This document shows positions 8,299 to 16,767 of a stretch of 60,187 bases of DNA, piece by piece. The stretch spans positions 1-60,187 of the forward strand of contig JALHOT010000018.1 of assembly GCA_022842845.1 (NCBI GenBank), read 5' to 3'. Positions within the stretch are counted from its first letter, which is position 1. Each line of letters begins with the position of its first letter. The position numbers were made by a program, and so were the translations under genes. The notes beneath the pieces were generated by a model that worked only from the letters and a program-made list of their open reading frames with translations, had not been told where the DNA came from and made no database searches. Source of the DNA: Cyclobacteriaceae bacterium (lineage in GTDB: Bacteria > Bacteroidota > Bacteroidia > Cytophagales > Cyclobacteriaceae).

Positions 8299-9816
8299 CT
8301 AGAAAGGAGCGTCTTCATCATCCAAGGAAGGCGGTGCCGGTCTTGGAGGTGCTTGAGTATCACCCGTATTCAAACGACTTTCAAATTTACGGAAGCCTTC
8401 GAAGGGACTATCGCTTGATGGGGCATCAAAGTCAGCGAACTTGGTGTATTTACCAATGAATTTCAGCTTCACTGTTCCGGTAGAACCATTTCTGTGCTTA
8501 GCAATGATCACCTCGCCCATACCTTGCGTTGGCATGTTATCTTCATCTACTTCAATTTTGTAATACTCAGGGCGATACAAGAACATGACAATATCCGCAT
8601 CCTGTTCGATAGAACCCGATTCACGCAAATCGGAAAGCTGCGGACGCTTATCTCCTCCCCTGGTTTCAACCCCACGACTTAACTGCGAAAGTGCTAAAAC
8701 CGGCACATTCAATTCTTTGGCTATTCCCTTAAGGGCACGAGAGATGGAAGCGATTTCTTGTTCGCGGTTACCACCCTGGTCTCCCTTCATCAGCTGCAGG
8801 TAGTCTATAATAATGAGTTGTACATTGTGCTCAGCTTTTAAACGTCTGCACTTAGCGCGCAATTCAAGCACCGATAAGGCAGGTGTATCATCGATGAAGA
8901 TAGGAGCCGAAGAAAGCTTATTGGTTTTATGAACTAACTGTTGCCACTCAAAATCAGCCAATTGTCCTTTCTTAATCTTTTCACCTTCTAATTCCGCTTC
9001 AGCAGAAATCATACGATTGACAAGCTGAATGGAAGCCATTTCTAATGAGAAAATAGCTACGGGCATTTTAAAGTCAACCGCAGCATTACGCAAAGCAGAC
9101 ACCACAAAAGCCGTCTTACCCATACCTGGTCGGGCGGCAATGATCACTAAATCAGAACGTTGCCATCCTGAGGTCATGCGATCGAGGGCTGTAAAACCAC
9201 TCGGTACTCCAGTAAGACCGTCTTTATGTTCTTTAAGTTTTTGTAACTCCTGAATAGCCCGATACATGAGGTTCTTCATGTTATCGTAATTCTTACGAAG
9301 GTTTGAATCAGAGATCTCGAAAACAGCTTGCTCCGTTTTATCGAGGAGTTCAAACACATCCGTTGTATCCTCGTAAGCATCTGCATGAATCTGAGACGCT
9401 ACGGTGATCAAGGTGCGCTTGATGGCCATCTCAATTATCACGCGTGCATGATATTCAATATTGGCTGCTGAGCTTACTTTAGAGGTTAGCTCGGCAATGT
9501 AGTAAGCGCCACCTACCGCATCAATTTTACCAGACTTACGCAATTGGTTTACCACTGTGCGCATATCAACCGGCTCAGTGTTTTTAAACAGCTCAACAAT
9601 GGCTGAATAAATTTCTTTATGAGCCTCTGCATAAAAATGCTCAGGCTTTAAAAACTCAACAACCGCATTGAGTGCGTTCTTCTCGAGCATGAGCGCTCCG
9701 AGTACTGCTTCTTCCAGATCAAGCGCCTGAGGCGGCAATTTGCCTAAGCTTTCAGAGATATCTCTCGGTACTAACTTGTTTGACTTGTTACCTATCCTCA
9801 GTGCTGATCGCTCCAT
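8299..9816 (-). CDS. dnaB: replicative DNA helicase DnaB
   Basis: Hexameric ATP-dependent 5'-3' helicase that unwinds DNA at the replication fork and recruits primase. The N-terminal primase-binding domain (about residues 20-125) begins with the typical LPPQALDLEEAVLGALML. The RecA-like ATPase has Walker A ARPGMGKTA (about 228-236) and Walker B LIIIDYLQLM (about 333-342), followed by the QLSRGVE arginine-finger region. The Pro/Asp-rich C-terminus ends in DDEDAPF. I chose the ATG at 9816 (505 aa) over an upstream TTG at 9861. A perfect inverted repeat and a candidate -7 box lie just upstream. Confidence 0.97.
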   Translation of the reverse strand: MERSALRIGNKSNKLVPRDISESLGKLPPQALDLEEAVLGALMLEKNALNAVVEFLKPEHFYAEAHKEIYSAIVELFKNTEPVDMRTVVNQLRKSGKIDAVGGAYYIAELTSKVSSAANIEYHARVIIEMAIKRTLITVASQIHADAYEDTTDVFELLDKTEQAVFEISDSNLRKNYDNMKNLMYRAIQELQKLKEHKDGLTGVPSGFTALDRMTSGWQRSDLVIIAARPGMGKTAFVVSALRNAAVDFKMPVAIFSLEMASIQLVNRMISAEAELEGEKIKKGQLADFEWQQLVHKTNKLSSAPIFIDDTPALSVLELRAKCRRLKAEHNVQLIIIDYLQLMKGDQGGNREQEIASISRALKGIAKELNVPVLALSQLSRGVETRGGDKRPQLSDLRESGSIEQDADIVMFLYRPEYYKIEVDEDNMPTQGMGEVIIAKHRNGSTGTVKLKFIGKYTKFADFDAPSSDSPFEGFRKFESRLNTGDTQAPPRPAPPSLDDEDAPF

Positions 9817-9826
9817 ACAAGTGGTT

Positions 9827-9870
9827 GTTGTACGTTCTTTAATTAATTTTTGGGGAGACAAACGTACAAC
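9827..9870. repeat. perfect 10-bp inverted repeat upstream of dnaB, overlapping a candidate -7 box
   Basis: GTTGTACGTT (9827-9836) is matched by its exact reverse complement AACGTACAAC (9861-9870), with 24 bp between. On the minus strand the upstream arm overlaps TACGTTTG (9859-9866), an exact TAnnTTTG -7 box facing dnaB. The arms would therefore flank the predicted transcript start, so the dyad is more likely a DNA-level operator than an RNA hairpin, if that promoter is the one used. Confidence 0.55.
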
Positions 9871-10045
9871 GCTACATAGTTACTCAGTAGACAAGTTCTG
9901 CACAAAGCATCCATGTGGAAATGTTTATAAGTATGGTTTTTCCCGTCACTAATTGTCAGCGTCATGTGAATCACGCAGCTTTGACATGAATTAGACCTGT
10001 GGAGTGAGGACAAGTCTTACTTATTTTAGCCACAAAATTTCTACA

Positions 10046-11413
10046 ATGGCAGGCAAACTGCAAAAGATACACTTTATAGCTATAGGTGGTAGTGTTATGC
10101 ACAACCTCGCAGTAGCACTGAAAGAAGCTGGTCATACTATAACAGGTTCTGATGATGAGATTTATGAACCCTCACGGTCGTATCTCAAAGAAAAAAATCT
10201 TTTACCAGCTTATGATGGCTGGAATCCTTCTATCCTTGACCGTTCCTATGATGCGGTGATTTTGGGAATGCATGCAAAAAAGGATAACCCTGAATTGCTG
10301 AAGGCCCAAGAACTTGGTTTAAAAATTTACTCTTTTCCGGAATATATTTTCGAGCAATCCCGTGATAAGCAACGAATTGTAATTGCCGGAAGCCATGGAA
10401 AAACAACTACAACTGCTTTAATCACGCACGTTCTCAATTATCATAAAAGAAAGTTCGATTATGTTATTGGTGCCCGCGTAAATGGCATAAGCAATACAGT
10501 AAAACTTTCAGATTCGCCCATCATCGTGATTGAAGGAGACGAGTATTTATCTTCTGCCCTCGATCCAACGCCAAAGTTTTTGCGTTACCAGCATCACATA
10601 GGCGTTATAACAGGTATCGCCTGGGATCATGCCAACGTTTTCCCTACTGAAGATGATTATGTGAAGCAGTTTGATCTTTTCGGAGACCAAACTCCGAAGG
10701 GTGGCATGCTCATTTATTGCGAGCAAGATTCTATGGCCATGATGATCGGCAAAAAAGAAAGACACGATGTTTTAGCCATTCCTTATAAAGGTCATTCACA
10801 TGCAGAAGAGAATCATCAAGCTTACTTAACCAATGGTAAAGAACGCTACCCCATTAAAATTTTTGGAAGCCATAATTTACAAAACATTAGTGCCGCGAAA
10901 GAGACTTTGAAGAAAGTTGGTATAAGTGCAGAAATGTTTTTTGAGGCTGTTACCAGTTTCGAAGGAGCATCAGGTCGTCTGCAAAAAGTAAAAGAAGTGC
11001 ATGGATGTACCATATTCAAGGACTTTGCCCATGCACCCTCAAAAGTAAAAGCAACCGTAAAAGCTGTAAAAGAGCTTTACGATGACAGGGAAGTAATTGC
11101 TTGCCTTGAATTACACACATACAGCAGTTTGCATAAAAACTTTCTACCTCAGTATAAAGACAGCCTCAAACATGCCAATGTAGCTGCCGTCTATTTCAAT
11201 CCTGAGAAAGTAAAAGCAAAAGGTTTTCCTGAAATTACGGAAACAGAATTAAGAAAGGCATTTAACAATACAACACTGCAGGTATTCACTAATGCAGGCG
11301 ATCTACAGCAATTCCTCCAAAGCCAATCATACCAAAATAAAAATTTATTGATGATGACTTCCGGCAATTTTGGTGGTTTAGATATCCCTCAATTAGCTGC
11401 TGAACTTATCTGA
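10046..11413 (+). CDS. mpl: Mur ligase family protein (Mpl-like UDP-MurNAc peptide ligase)
   Basis: An ATP-dependent cytoplasmic ligase of 455 aa. It has the Mur N-terminal Rossmann domain (IHFIAIGGSVMHNLA, about residues 6-20), the ATP-binding P-loop GSHGKTTTTALITH (about 115-128) and the conserved central EGDEYLSSALD. The best-known relative, Mpl, joins recycled L-Ala-gamma-D-Glu-meso-DAP tripeptide to UDP-MurNAc. The FDFAHAP-like segment KDFAHAPSKVKA in the C-terminal domain fits Mpl better than MurC. The ATG at 10046 gives the family N-terminus; an upstream GTG at 10004 is unlikely. It is transcribed divergently from dnaB. Confidence 0.85.
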   Translation: MAGKLQKIHFIAIGGSVMHNLAVALKEAGHTITGSDDEIYEPSRSYLKEKNLLPAYDGWNPSILDRSYDAVILGMHAKKDNPELLKAQELGLKIYSFPEYIFEQSRDKQRIVIAGSHGKTTTTALITHVLNYHKRKFDYVIGARVNGISNTVKLSDSPIIVIEGDEYLSSALDPTPKFLRYQHHIGVITGIAWDHANVFPTEDDYVKQFDLFGDQTPKGGMLIYCEQDSMAMMIGKKERHDVLAIPYKGHSHAEENHQAYLTNGKERYPIKIFGSHNLQNISAAKETLKKVGISAEMFFEAVTSFEGASGRLQKVKEVHGCTIFKDFAHAPSKVKATVKAVKELYDDREVIACLELHTYSSLHKNFLPQYKDSLKHANVAAVYFNPEKVKAKGFPEITETELRKAFNNTTLQVFTNAGDLQQFLQSQSYQNKNLLMMTSGNFGGLDIPQLAAELI

Positions 11414-11430
11414 CCGCCTACTCCCGAATT

Positions 11431-12237
11431 ATGAAATTAAACTTGAAGAACCCGCTGTGCTTTTTTGACTTGGAAACAACGGGCATCAACATAACACAAG
11501 ACCGAATCATTGAAATTGCTGTCATCAAACTGATGCCAGGTGGAGAGGTTCAGCGCAAAAGCAATTTACTAAACCCTACAATACCCATATCTCCGGAATC
11601 AACAACCATTCACGGTATTAAAGACAGTGATGTGGCTGACAAACCTACCTTTAAAGAAGTAGCAAAAGATTATGCTAAGTTTTTAGAAGGTTGCGACCTG
11701 GCTGGTTTTAATATTCTTAAGTTCGACATTCCAGTGCTCGTTGAAGAGTTTCTGCGTGCAGGGGTTGAGTTTGACTATAGCAGAAAAAAGATTATCGATT
11801 CTCAACGCATTTTCCACTTAATGGAGAAAAGAACGCTTTCGGCTGCTTACAAATTTTATATCGAAGAAGACATGGCGGATGCCCATTCTGCAGAAGCTGA
11901 TACTGAAGCTTCCATGAAGGTTTTGCTGGCACAGATAGAGCGTTACAATGGCCTTGATGTGACCGATGGATTAGGTAAAAAAGTTGGTGAAATACGAAAC
12001 GACATGGAAACCCTGCATAAACTGACTGGAGCCGAAATGGTTGATCTGGCAGGACGCATGGTCAGAAATACAAAGGGAGAAGAGGTCTTCAACTTTGGCA
12101 AGCATAAGGGTAAGCCAGTGACCACCGTTCTTAAAGAAGAGCCCTCCTATTACGACTGGATGATGAATGGCGATTTTGCCTTAGACACCAAAAGAAAGCT
12201 AACTGAGATAAAGCTTAGAAGCTTCAATAAAAAATAA
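11431..12237 (+). CDS. 3'-5' exonuclease (DnaQ-like) with C-terminal DUF3820-like domain
   Basis: A 268-aa protein. The DEDD exonuclease domain covers about residues 1-175, with motif I FFDLETTGI (about 11-19), motif II around LAGFNILKFDIPVL and motif III HSAEADTEAS (DEDDh type). The C-terminal part (about 210-268), with FNFGKHKGKPVTTVLKEEPSYYDWMM, resembles the small domain that follows exonuclease domains in many Bacteroidota. It probably trims 3' ends in DNA repair or proofreading-like roles; there is no sign that it is the polymerase III epsilon subunit. It lies 17 nt after the Mpl-like gene and is followed by a terminator. Confidence 0.85.
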   Translation: MKLNLKNPLCFFDLETTGINITQDRIIEIAVIKLMPGGEVQRKSNLLNPTIPISPESTTIHGIKDSDVADKPTFKEVAKDYAKFLEGCDLAGFNILKFDIPVLVEEFLRAGVEFDYSRKKIIDSQRIFHLMEKRTLSAAYKFYIEEDMADAHSAEADTEASMKVLLAQIERYNGLDVTDGLGKKVGEIRNDMETLHKLTGAEMVDLAGRMVRNTKGEEVFNFGKHKGKPVTTVLKEEPSYYDWMMNGDFALDTKRKLTEIKLRSFNKK

Positions 12238-12238
12238 C

Positions 12239-12260
12239 AGGCCCTTCGGGGCTTTTATTT
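12239..12260 (+). terminator. Rho-independent terminator after the exonuclease gene
   Basis: GCCC (12241-12244), a TTCG tetraloop and GGGC (12249-12252), then TTTTATTTT. The stem is short but closed by a very stable UUCG loop, and it sits directly after the stop codon at 12237. Confidence 0.75.
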
Positions 12261-12318
12261 TGACCAATTTATTAATCTACTTATTCTATAGATTATAAAT
12301 ATTTATTTACTTTGCGCT

Positions 12319-12576
12319 ATGCTACTTGATTATTGGATCAATCTTCGAACCAAACATAATAGTGCCGAAGCCGCACGCTGGATCAGCGCAACAAAAGCAG
12401 TTTCATGGCGAATTGTCGGAACCATCGATACATGGATTATTTCTTATCTCATCACAGGGAAGTGGGAGTTAGCCTTTTCTATTGCCTCAGTAGAAGTGTT
12501 CTCTAAAGTATTGCTCTACTACATCCATGAGCGTGCTTGGGAAAAAGTTAGGGTTCGGGTAACCACCAAAGTCTAA
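12319..12576 (+). CDS. DUF2061 domain membrane protein
   Basis: An 85-aa protein with the DUF2061 pattern: SATKAVSWRIVGTIDTWIISYLITG (split about residues 26-50), a second hydrophobic helix with conserved Glu (ASVEVFSKVLLYYIHERAWEKV), giving two transmembrane helices. The function is unknown. It is the first gene of the sulfate-assimilation operon, with only 4 nt to the reductase gene, so it may be a small membrane partner of sulfate uptake or reduction. The ATG at 12319 follows a TTACTTTG that is one base off the -7 consensus. Confidence 0.85.
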   Translation: MLLDYWINLRTKHNSAEAARWISATKAVSWRIVGTIDTWIISYLITGKWELAFSIASVEVFSKVLLYYIHERAWEKVRVRVTTKV

Positions 12577-12580
12577 ACCT

Positions 12581-13285
12581 ATGATATTACAGAATCAAAT
12601 TGAAAAACAACTGGAGACCCTCTCCACTGCAGAGGCCTTGCAATGGCTTGCTCTCCATTGTAAGGAATCTGTATTTTCAACAGCCTTCGGAGAAGAAGAT
12701 CAAATCATTACCCATATGATTGCGATCCATCAGCTCCCCATTCATGTTTTCACGCTTGATACTGGTCGCTTATTCAATGAAACTTATGAACTTTTGGACC
12801 TTACCCAAAAGCAATTCAAACTGAAAATAGAGGTGATCCTCCCTGACAGCCTGCAGGTACAAAACCTTGTCAATGTATATGGTATTAATGGCTTTTACGA
12901 ATCACTGGCAAACCGAAAAGAGTGTTGCCGTATCCGGAAAATAGAACCATTAAAAAAAATTCTCAAACCTTATAAGCTTTGGATAACAGGCCTGCGAAGT
13001 GCTCAATCTGAAAACAGACAAAACATGGCAAAGGTTGAGTGGGATGAAAACCTCAACATTATCAAATGCAATCCTTTATTAGATTGGTCTGATGAGGATG
13101 TACAAGAATACCTGACACAATACAAAGTTCCTACTAACACGCTTCACAAAAAAGGATTTGCCAGTATCGGTTGTGCACCATGCACCAGAGCCATTCTACC
13201 CGGTGAACATGCCAGGGCAGGACGATGGTGGTGGGAAGGCAGCGCGAAAGAATGTGGCCTGCACCCAACAAAAGTTACAATTTGA
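12581..13285 (+). CDS. cysH: assimilatory adenylyl-sulfate (APS) reductase, CysH family
   Basis: Reduces adenylyl sulfate to sulfite with thioredoxin-type electrons (234 aa). The PP-loop-like core starts with FSTAFGEEDQ (about residues 32-41). The cysteine pairs CC at 115-116 and CxxC at 198-201 are the [4Fe-4S] ligands that mark APS reductases; PAPS reductases of the E. coli type lack them. This agrees with the absence of an APS-kinase gene next to it and of a CysC domain on CysN. Many pipelines will name it phosphoadenylyl-sulfate reductase. It lies between the DUF2061 gene and cysD, in one operon. Confidence 0.93.
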   Translation: MILQNQIEKQLETLSTAEALQWLALHCKESVFSTAFGEEDQIITHMIAIHQLPIHVFTLDTGRLFNETYELLDLTQKQFKLKIEVILPDSLQVQNLVNVYGINGFYESLANRKECCRIRKIEPLKKILKPYKLWITGLRSAQSENRQNMAKVEWDENLNIIKCNPLLDWSDEDVQEYLTQYKVPTNTLHKKGFASIGCAPCTRAILPGEHARAGRWWWEGSAKECGLHPTKVTI

Positions 13286-13298
13286 TACAGCCATAGTT

Positions 13299-14204
13299 AT
13301 GAATGAATATCTAAAAGAATTTCCTAGAGAGTTAGAAGATGAAGCTATCTACATCATTAGAGAAGCCGCTGCTCAATTCGAAAGACCTGCTATCTTATTT
13401 TCAGGCGGTAAAGATTCAATCACTTTGGTAAGACTCGCTCAAAAAGCTTTTTACCCAGGAAAAATTCCCTTTCCATTAGTACACATCGACACAGGTCACA
13501 ATTTTGAAGAAACGATTCTGTACAGAGATTGGTTAGTTGAAAATGTTGGTGCTGATTTGATCATTGGCTCTGTACAAGATGATATTAATGCAGGACGAGT
13601 GACAGAAGAACAAGGTAAATTTGCCAGCAGAAATGCCTTACAAACAGTTACGCTTCTCAGAATCATTGAGGAACACAAATTTGATGCATGCCTTGGCGGA
13701 GCCAGAAGAGATGAAGAAAAGGCCCGCGCTAAAGAAAGGATATTCTCTGTTAGAAATGACTTCGGACAATGGGATTCTAAAAATCAAAGGCCAGAATTAT
13801 TTGACTTTCTTAATGGTAGAATACAACCGGGTGAAAATGTACGTGTATTCCCGATTTCAAATTGGACAGAGCTGGATGTTTGGAATTATATACGTGAAGA
13901 AGAATTGCCACTACCCTCCATTTATTTTGCCCACGAAAGAGCTGTATTGGAGCGAGATGGCGTACTCTGGCCTTATGCGGATTTTGTCTATAAAGATTCA
14001 AAAGAAAAATTAATCCCTAGGCAGGTTAGATTTAGAACCGTTGGAGATATGAGTTGCACGGCAGCTCTCCCCTCTTCGGCATCGACCATCGAAGAAATTA
14101 TTGAAGAAATTATTGCCGCGACTGTTTCTGAAAGAGGTACACGCCTAGACGATAAACGAAGCGAGGCAGCCATGGAACAAAGAAAAACAAATGGTTACTT
14201 CTGA
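13299..14204 (+). CDS. cysD: sulfate adenylyltransferase small subunit CysD
   Basis: With CysN it makes APS from ATP and sulfate, the first step of sulfate assimilation. The 301 aa are the usual length for CysD. The PP-loop FSGGKDSITLVRLA (about residues 31-44), the following HIDTGHNFEETI and the GARRDEEKARAKERIFS segment are all present. The frame is open upstream into the reductase gene, but the ATG at 13299 gives the family start (MNEYLKEF) and a 13-nt gap from the reductase stop. The gene precedes cysN by 24 nt. Confidence 0.97.
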   Translation: MNEYLKEFPRELEDEAIYIIREAAAQFERPAILFSGGKDSITLVRLAQKAFYPGKIPFPLVHIDTGHNFEETILYRDWLVENVGADLIIGSVQDDINAGRVTEEQGKFASRNALQTVTLLRIIEEHKFDACLGGARRDEEKARAKERIFSVRNDFGQWDSKNQRPELFDFLNGRIQPGENVRVFPISNWTELDVWNYIREEELPLPSIYFAHERAVLERDGVLWPYADFVYKDSKEKLIPRQVRFRTVGDMSCTAALPSSASTIEEIIEEIIAATVSERGTRLDDKRSEAAMEQRKTNGYF

Positions 14205-14228
14205 TGAATCAAGCATAACTACAACAAG

Positions 14229-15479
14229 ATGGATGTACTACGGATAGCAACTGCAGGAAGTGTGGATGATGGGAAAAGCACTTTAATTGGGCGACTTTTA
14301 TTTGAAACCAATTCAATTACCAAGGATAAATTAGAAGCGCTGGAGAAGGCTAGCCAACGCAAAGGGATTGGCTTTCTGGATTTATCGCTACTTACTGATG
14401 GGCTAATTGCTGAAAGAGAGCAAGGCATCACAATCGATGTTGCACATATCTATTTTAATACGCCTAAAAGAAAATTTATCATTGCCGATACCCCTGGTCA
14501 TGTTGAGTATACCCGAAACATGATTACAGGTGCTTCGAAAGCCAATGTTTCATTAATTCTCATTGACGCGAGGCATGGCATTGTTGAGCAAACCTATAGA
14601 CATTTTCTGATTGCCAGTCTTTTATGCGTCCCAACTGTGGTGGTATGCATTAACAAAATGGATTTAGTTGCATTCTCAGAAAAGATATTCAACAACATTC
14701 AGGCAGACTTTGAGAATTTGGCAACATCAGTGGATGGATTTAAACCTCAATTGATTTTTATTCCGATCAGCTCTTTATTGGGTGATAATCTGACTAGTCT
14801 TTCTCTACAAACACCTTGGTACACGGGTCACTCTCTACTTCACATACTTGAGCACATCCAAGCAGTTGAACCTGTTTCTAAAAAAGAATCACGCTTACCC
14901 ATCCAGTATGTAATACGCCCCAGAAACGAGCGATTTCATGATTTTCGGGGCTATGCAGGAAGATTATTGAGCGGTCGCCTGGCTGTGGGGGATCCCGTAA
15001 CAGTCCTCCCATCCGGCCGTAGCACAAGGATAAATAAGCTTTTACAATACACCCATGAATTGCAAGAAGCCGTGGCTGGACAATCTTTTACCCTAACCTT
15101 GGAAGATGACCTGGATATCAGCAGAGGGGATATGCTAGTCAAGAGCGATGAGGTGCCAAAAGTAATCTCCGAATTTAAATCAGATGTTTGCTGGCTTCAT
15201 CAACAGCCTTTGCTAACTAACAAGACCTATTTACTCCAGCATGGTACTTCACGTACCAAGGCAAAGGTAACCCATATTCAGTACGTAGTAGACCCTATTT
15301 TCCAAAGGAAAATTGAATCAAGAGAGACTTTAGGAATGAATGATATCGCCAGGGTGATCCTCAGGACTGCTAAGCCACTACCCATTGACCCTTATCGGGT
15401 AAACAAGGCTAATGGCTCTTTCATCCTCATTGATGAAACCACTAACCAAACAGTGGGTGTTGGTTTAAATGCTCTATAA
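14229..15479 (+). CDS. cysN: sulfate adenylyltransferase large subunit CysN (GTPase)
   Basis: GTP-hydrolysing subunit that drives APS synthesis by CysD (416 aa). It is an EF-Tu-like G domain: G1 GSVDDGKST (about residues 10-18), G3 DTPGH (about 88-92), G4 NKMD (about 142-145), followed by the beta-barrel domains. The length shows that no APS-kinase domain is fused at the C-terminus, consistent with an APS-reductase route. It is the last gene of the operon; the TerB-like gene converges on it with a 1-nt gap. Confidence 0.97.
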   Translation: MDVLRIATAGSVDDGKSTLIGRLLFETNSITKDKLEALEKASQRKGIGFLDLSLLTDGLIAEREQGITIDVAHIYFNTPKRKFIIADTPGHVEYTRNMITGASKANVSLILIDARHGIVEQTYRHFLIASLLCVPTVVVCINKMDLVAFSEKIFNNIQADFENLATSVDGFKPQLIFIPISSLLGDNLTSLSLQTPWYTGHSLLHILEHIQAVEPVSKKESRLPIQYVIRPRNERFHDFRGYAGRLLSGRLAVGDPVTVLPSGRSTRINKLLQYTHELQEAVAGQSFTLTLEDDLDISRGDMLVKSDEVPKVISEFKSDVCWLHQQPLLTNKTYLLQHGTSRTKAKVTHIQYVVDPIFQRKIESRETLGMNDIARVILRTAKPLPIDPYRVNKANGSFILIDETTNQTVGVGLNAL

Positions 15480-15480
15480 A

Positions 15481-15828
15481 TCAAGGATTTTTTGAACCTG
15501 CATTTTTTAGGTATTGATTAAGCTCTTCCTTTTTAAAGCCGAGCTTCTCGGCTACTGTTATGATCAAATCCAGCTCAGACTTGGCAAATTCACCATCGAC
15601 AGTAGCGAAATCGATCATCTCCTGTAATTGTTTTTCGCGATCAACAAGATTTTGAGGTATCAGATAAATATATTCGTTGGCCCGATTCAACATAACATTC
15701 ATTCTATCCAGTGGTATGCCTCGCTCGTAAGCTATTTTAGAAAGGGCAACACGCTCACTTTCTTCAATTTTACCATCAGCAGCTGACAAAGATACCAGGT
15801 TGCGGAAGTGTTCTATTTCAGTAGCCAT
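15481..15828 (-). CDS. TerB-like (tellurite-resistance family) protein
   Basis: A 115-aa all-helical protein resembling the TerB/DjlA N-terminal fold. Two similar halves each carry the acidic repeat of this family: LVSLSAADGKIEESERVAL (about residues 11-29) and MIDFATVDGEFAKSELDLI (about 71-89), a possible metal-binding arrangement. There is no signal peptide. TerB-like domains occur far more widely than tellurite resistance, so no resistance function is claimed. It is a single gene between cysN (convergent) and the M48 peptidase gene. Confidence 0.8.
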   Translation of the reverse strand: MATEIEHFRNLVSLSAADGKIEESERVALSKIAYERGIPLDRMNVMLNRANEYIYLIPQNLVDREKQLQEMIDFATVDGEFAKSELDLIITVAEKLGFKKEELNQYLKNAGSKNP

Positions 15829-15847
15829 TATAGATCAGTTTTTAAGT

Positions 15848-15878
15848 CATCGCCAATTCCATTATCGGATTGGCGATG
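15848..15878 (-). terminator. perfect inverted repeat, possible terminator of the M48 gene
   Basis: CATCGCCAAT (15848-15857) and ATTGGCGATG (15869-15878) form a perfect 10-bp stem with an 11-nt loop, 7 nt after the stop codon of the M48 peptidase gene on the minus strand. The T-run after it is weak (ACTTAAAAA), so termination is only likely, not clear. Confidence 0.45.
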
Positions 15879-15884
15879 AATAAT

Positions 15885-16685
15885 TTAATTCTTCTTGTAA
15901 TACTTCAGTGCTTCGGGCATGGCGGCATTTAAGTCGCGTATGCGTGTATCATCCGAAGGGTGAGTTGATAACCACTCTGGCGGTTTCTGCCCACCACTGC
16001 CGGCTGACATCCGCTCCCAAAATTTAGGTGCTTCTTGCGGATCATAGCCTGCCATGGCCATAAAGATCAGTCCAATTTTATCTGCCTCTGACTCGTGTTT
16101 ACGCGAAAAGCTTAACATCCCCAACTGAGAACCATAACCCATGGCCTGAGCAAAGACTTGCTTGGTTAAACCCGGATTTTGCCCCATGGCTGCTCCCAAT
16201 GTACTCAGGCCAAATTGTTGTACTAGACCTGTGCTCATGCGTTCGCGACCGTGGTTGGCGATGGCATGAGCCACCTCATGACCCATCACTACCGCCACTC
16301 CGTTTTCATCTTTACAAATTGGCATAATAGCCGTATAGAAAGCTACCTTACCACCCGGCATACACCAGGCGTTAACTGTTTGAGGATCATCTATTAAGTT
16401 GAACTCCCAGGCAAATCCCTCCAACTCAGCACTCGCACCTTTTTCGGCCATGTACTGTTCAACCGCTTTTTGAATTTTAAGCCCAACCCTCTTCACCATT
16501 TCAGTTTGTTCTCGGTTGGAAGAAAGAGGGCCTTTTTTGATTACTTCATCATATTGCTGGGCAGCCATAGGAATGATTTCGCTATTGGATACCAAGCTCA
16601 GCTGAGATCGCCCCGTGACAGGCACCGTTGCGCAAGCATAACACAGCGTACCCGCTGCAAAAAGAAAAACTACCTTTCTAAACAT
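15885..16685 (-). CDS. M48 family metalloprotease, probable lipoprotein
   Basis: A zinc endopeptidase of 266 aa in the BepA/LoiP-like M48C group, which act in envelope quality control. The zinc motif HEVAH is at about residues 136-140, with the third ligand in the downstream ESEADKIG segment. The N-terminus is hydrophobic and ends in CYACATVP, a plausible but non-canonical lipobox. I chose the ATG at 16685 (MFRKVVFL), giving a normal signal sequence, over one at 16712. C-terminal HPSDDTRIRDL is usual for this group. It is transcribed divergently from the FAH gene. Confidence 0.9.
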   Translation of the reverse strand: MFRKVVFLFAAGTLCYACATVPVTGRSQLSLVSNSEIIPMAAQQYDEVIKKGPLSSNREQTEMVKRVGLKIQKAVEQYMAEKGASAELEGFAWEFNLIDDPQTVNAWCMPGGKVAFYTAIMPICKDENGVAVVMGHEVAHAIANHGRERMSTGLVQQFGLSTLGAAMGQNPGLTKQVFAQAMGYGSQLGMLSFSRKHESEADKIGLIFMAMAGYDPQEAPKFWERMSAGSGGQKPPEWLSTHPSDDTRIRDLNAAMPEALKYYKKN

Positions 16686-16767
16686 AGGTGTGGGATTTGT
16701 GTAAAAATACAACTCTATTCATTTTTTGTTTAATAGATTTGAGTTTTAAGTGTAGAAATTTGATCAT

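Noticed and set aside
13158-13298. Upstream extension of cysD overlapping the reductase gene
   Set aside because: The extra residues translate the reductase gene's 3' end in another frame; the ATG at 13299 gives the family start.
14229-15479. CysNC fusion carrying APS kinase
   Set aside because: The protein ends after the EF-Tu-like barrels at 416 residues; there is no kinase P-loop after it.
16722-16741. Full -33/-7 promoter for the FAH gene
   Set aside because: TAGATTTG fits the -7 box, but no TTTG lies at about 19 bp, and the TTTTTTG present is too close; mentioned only within the gene entry.
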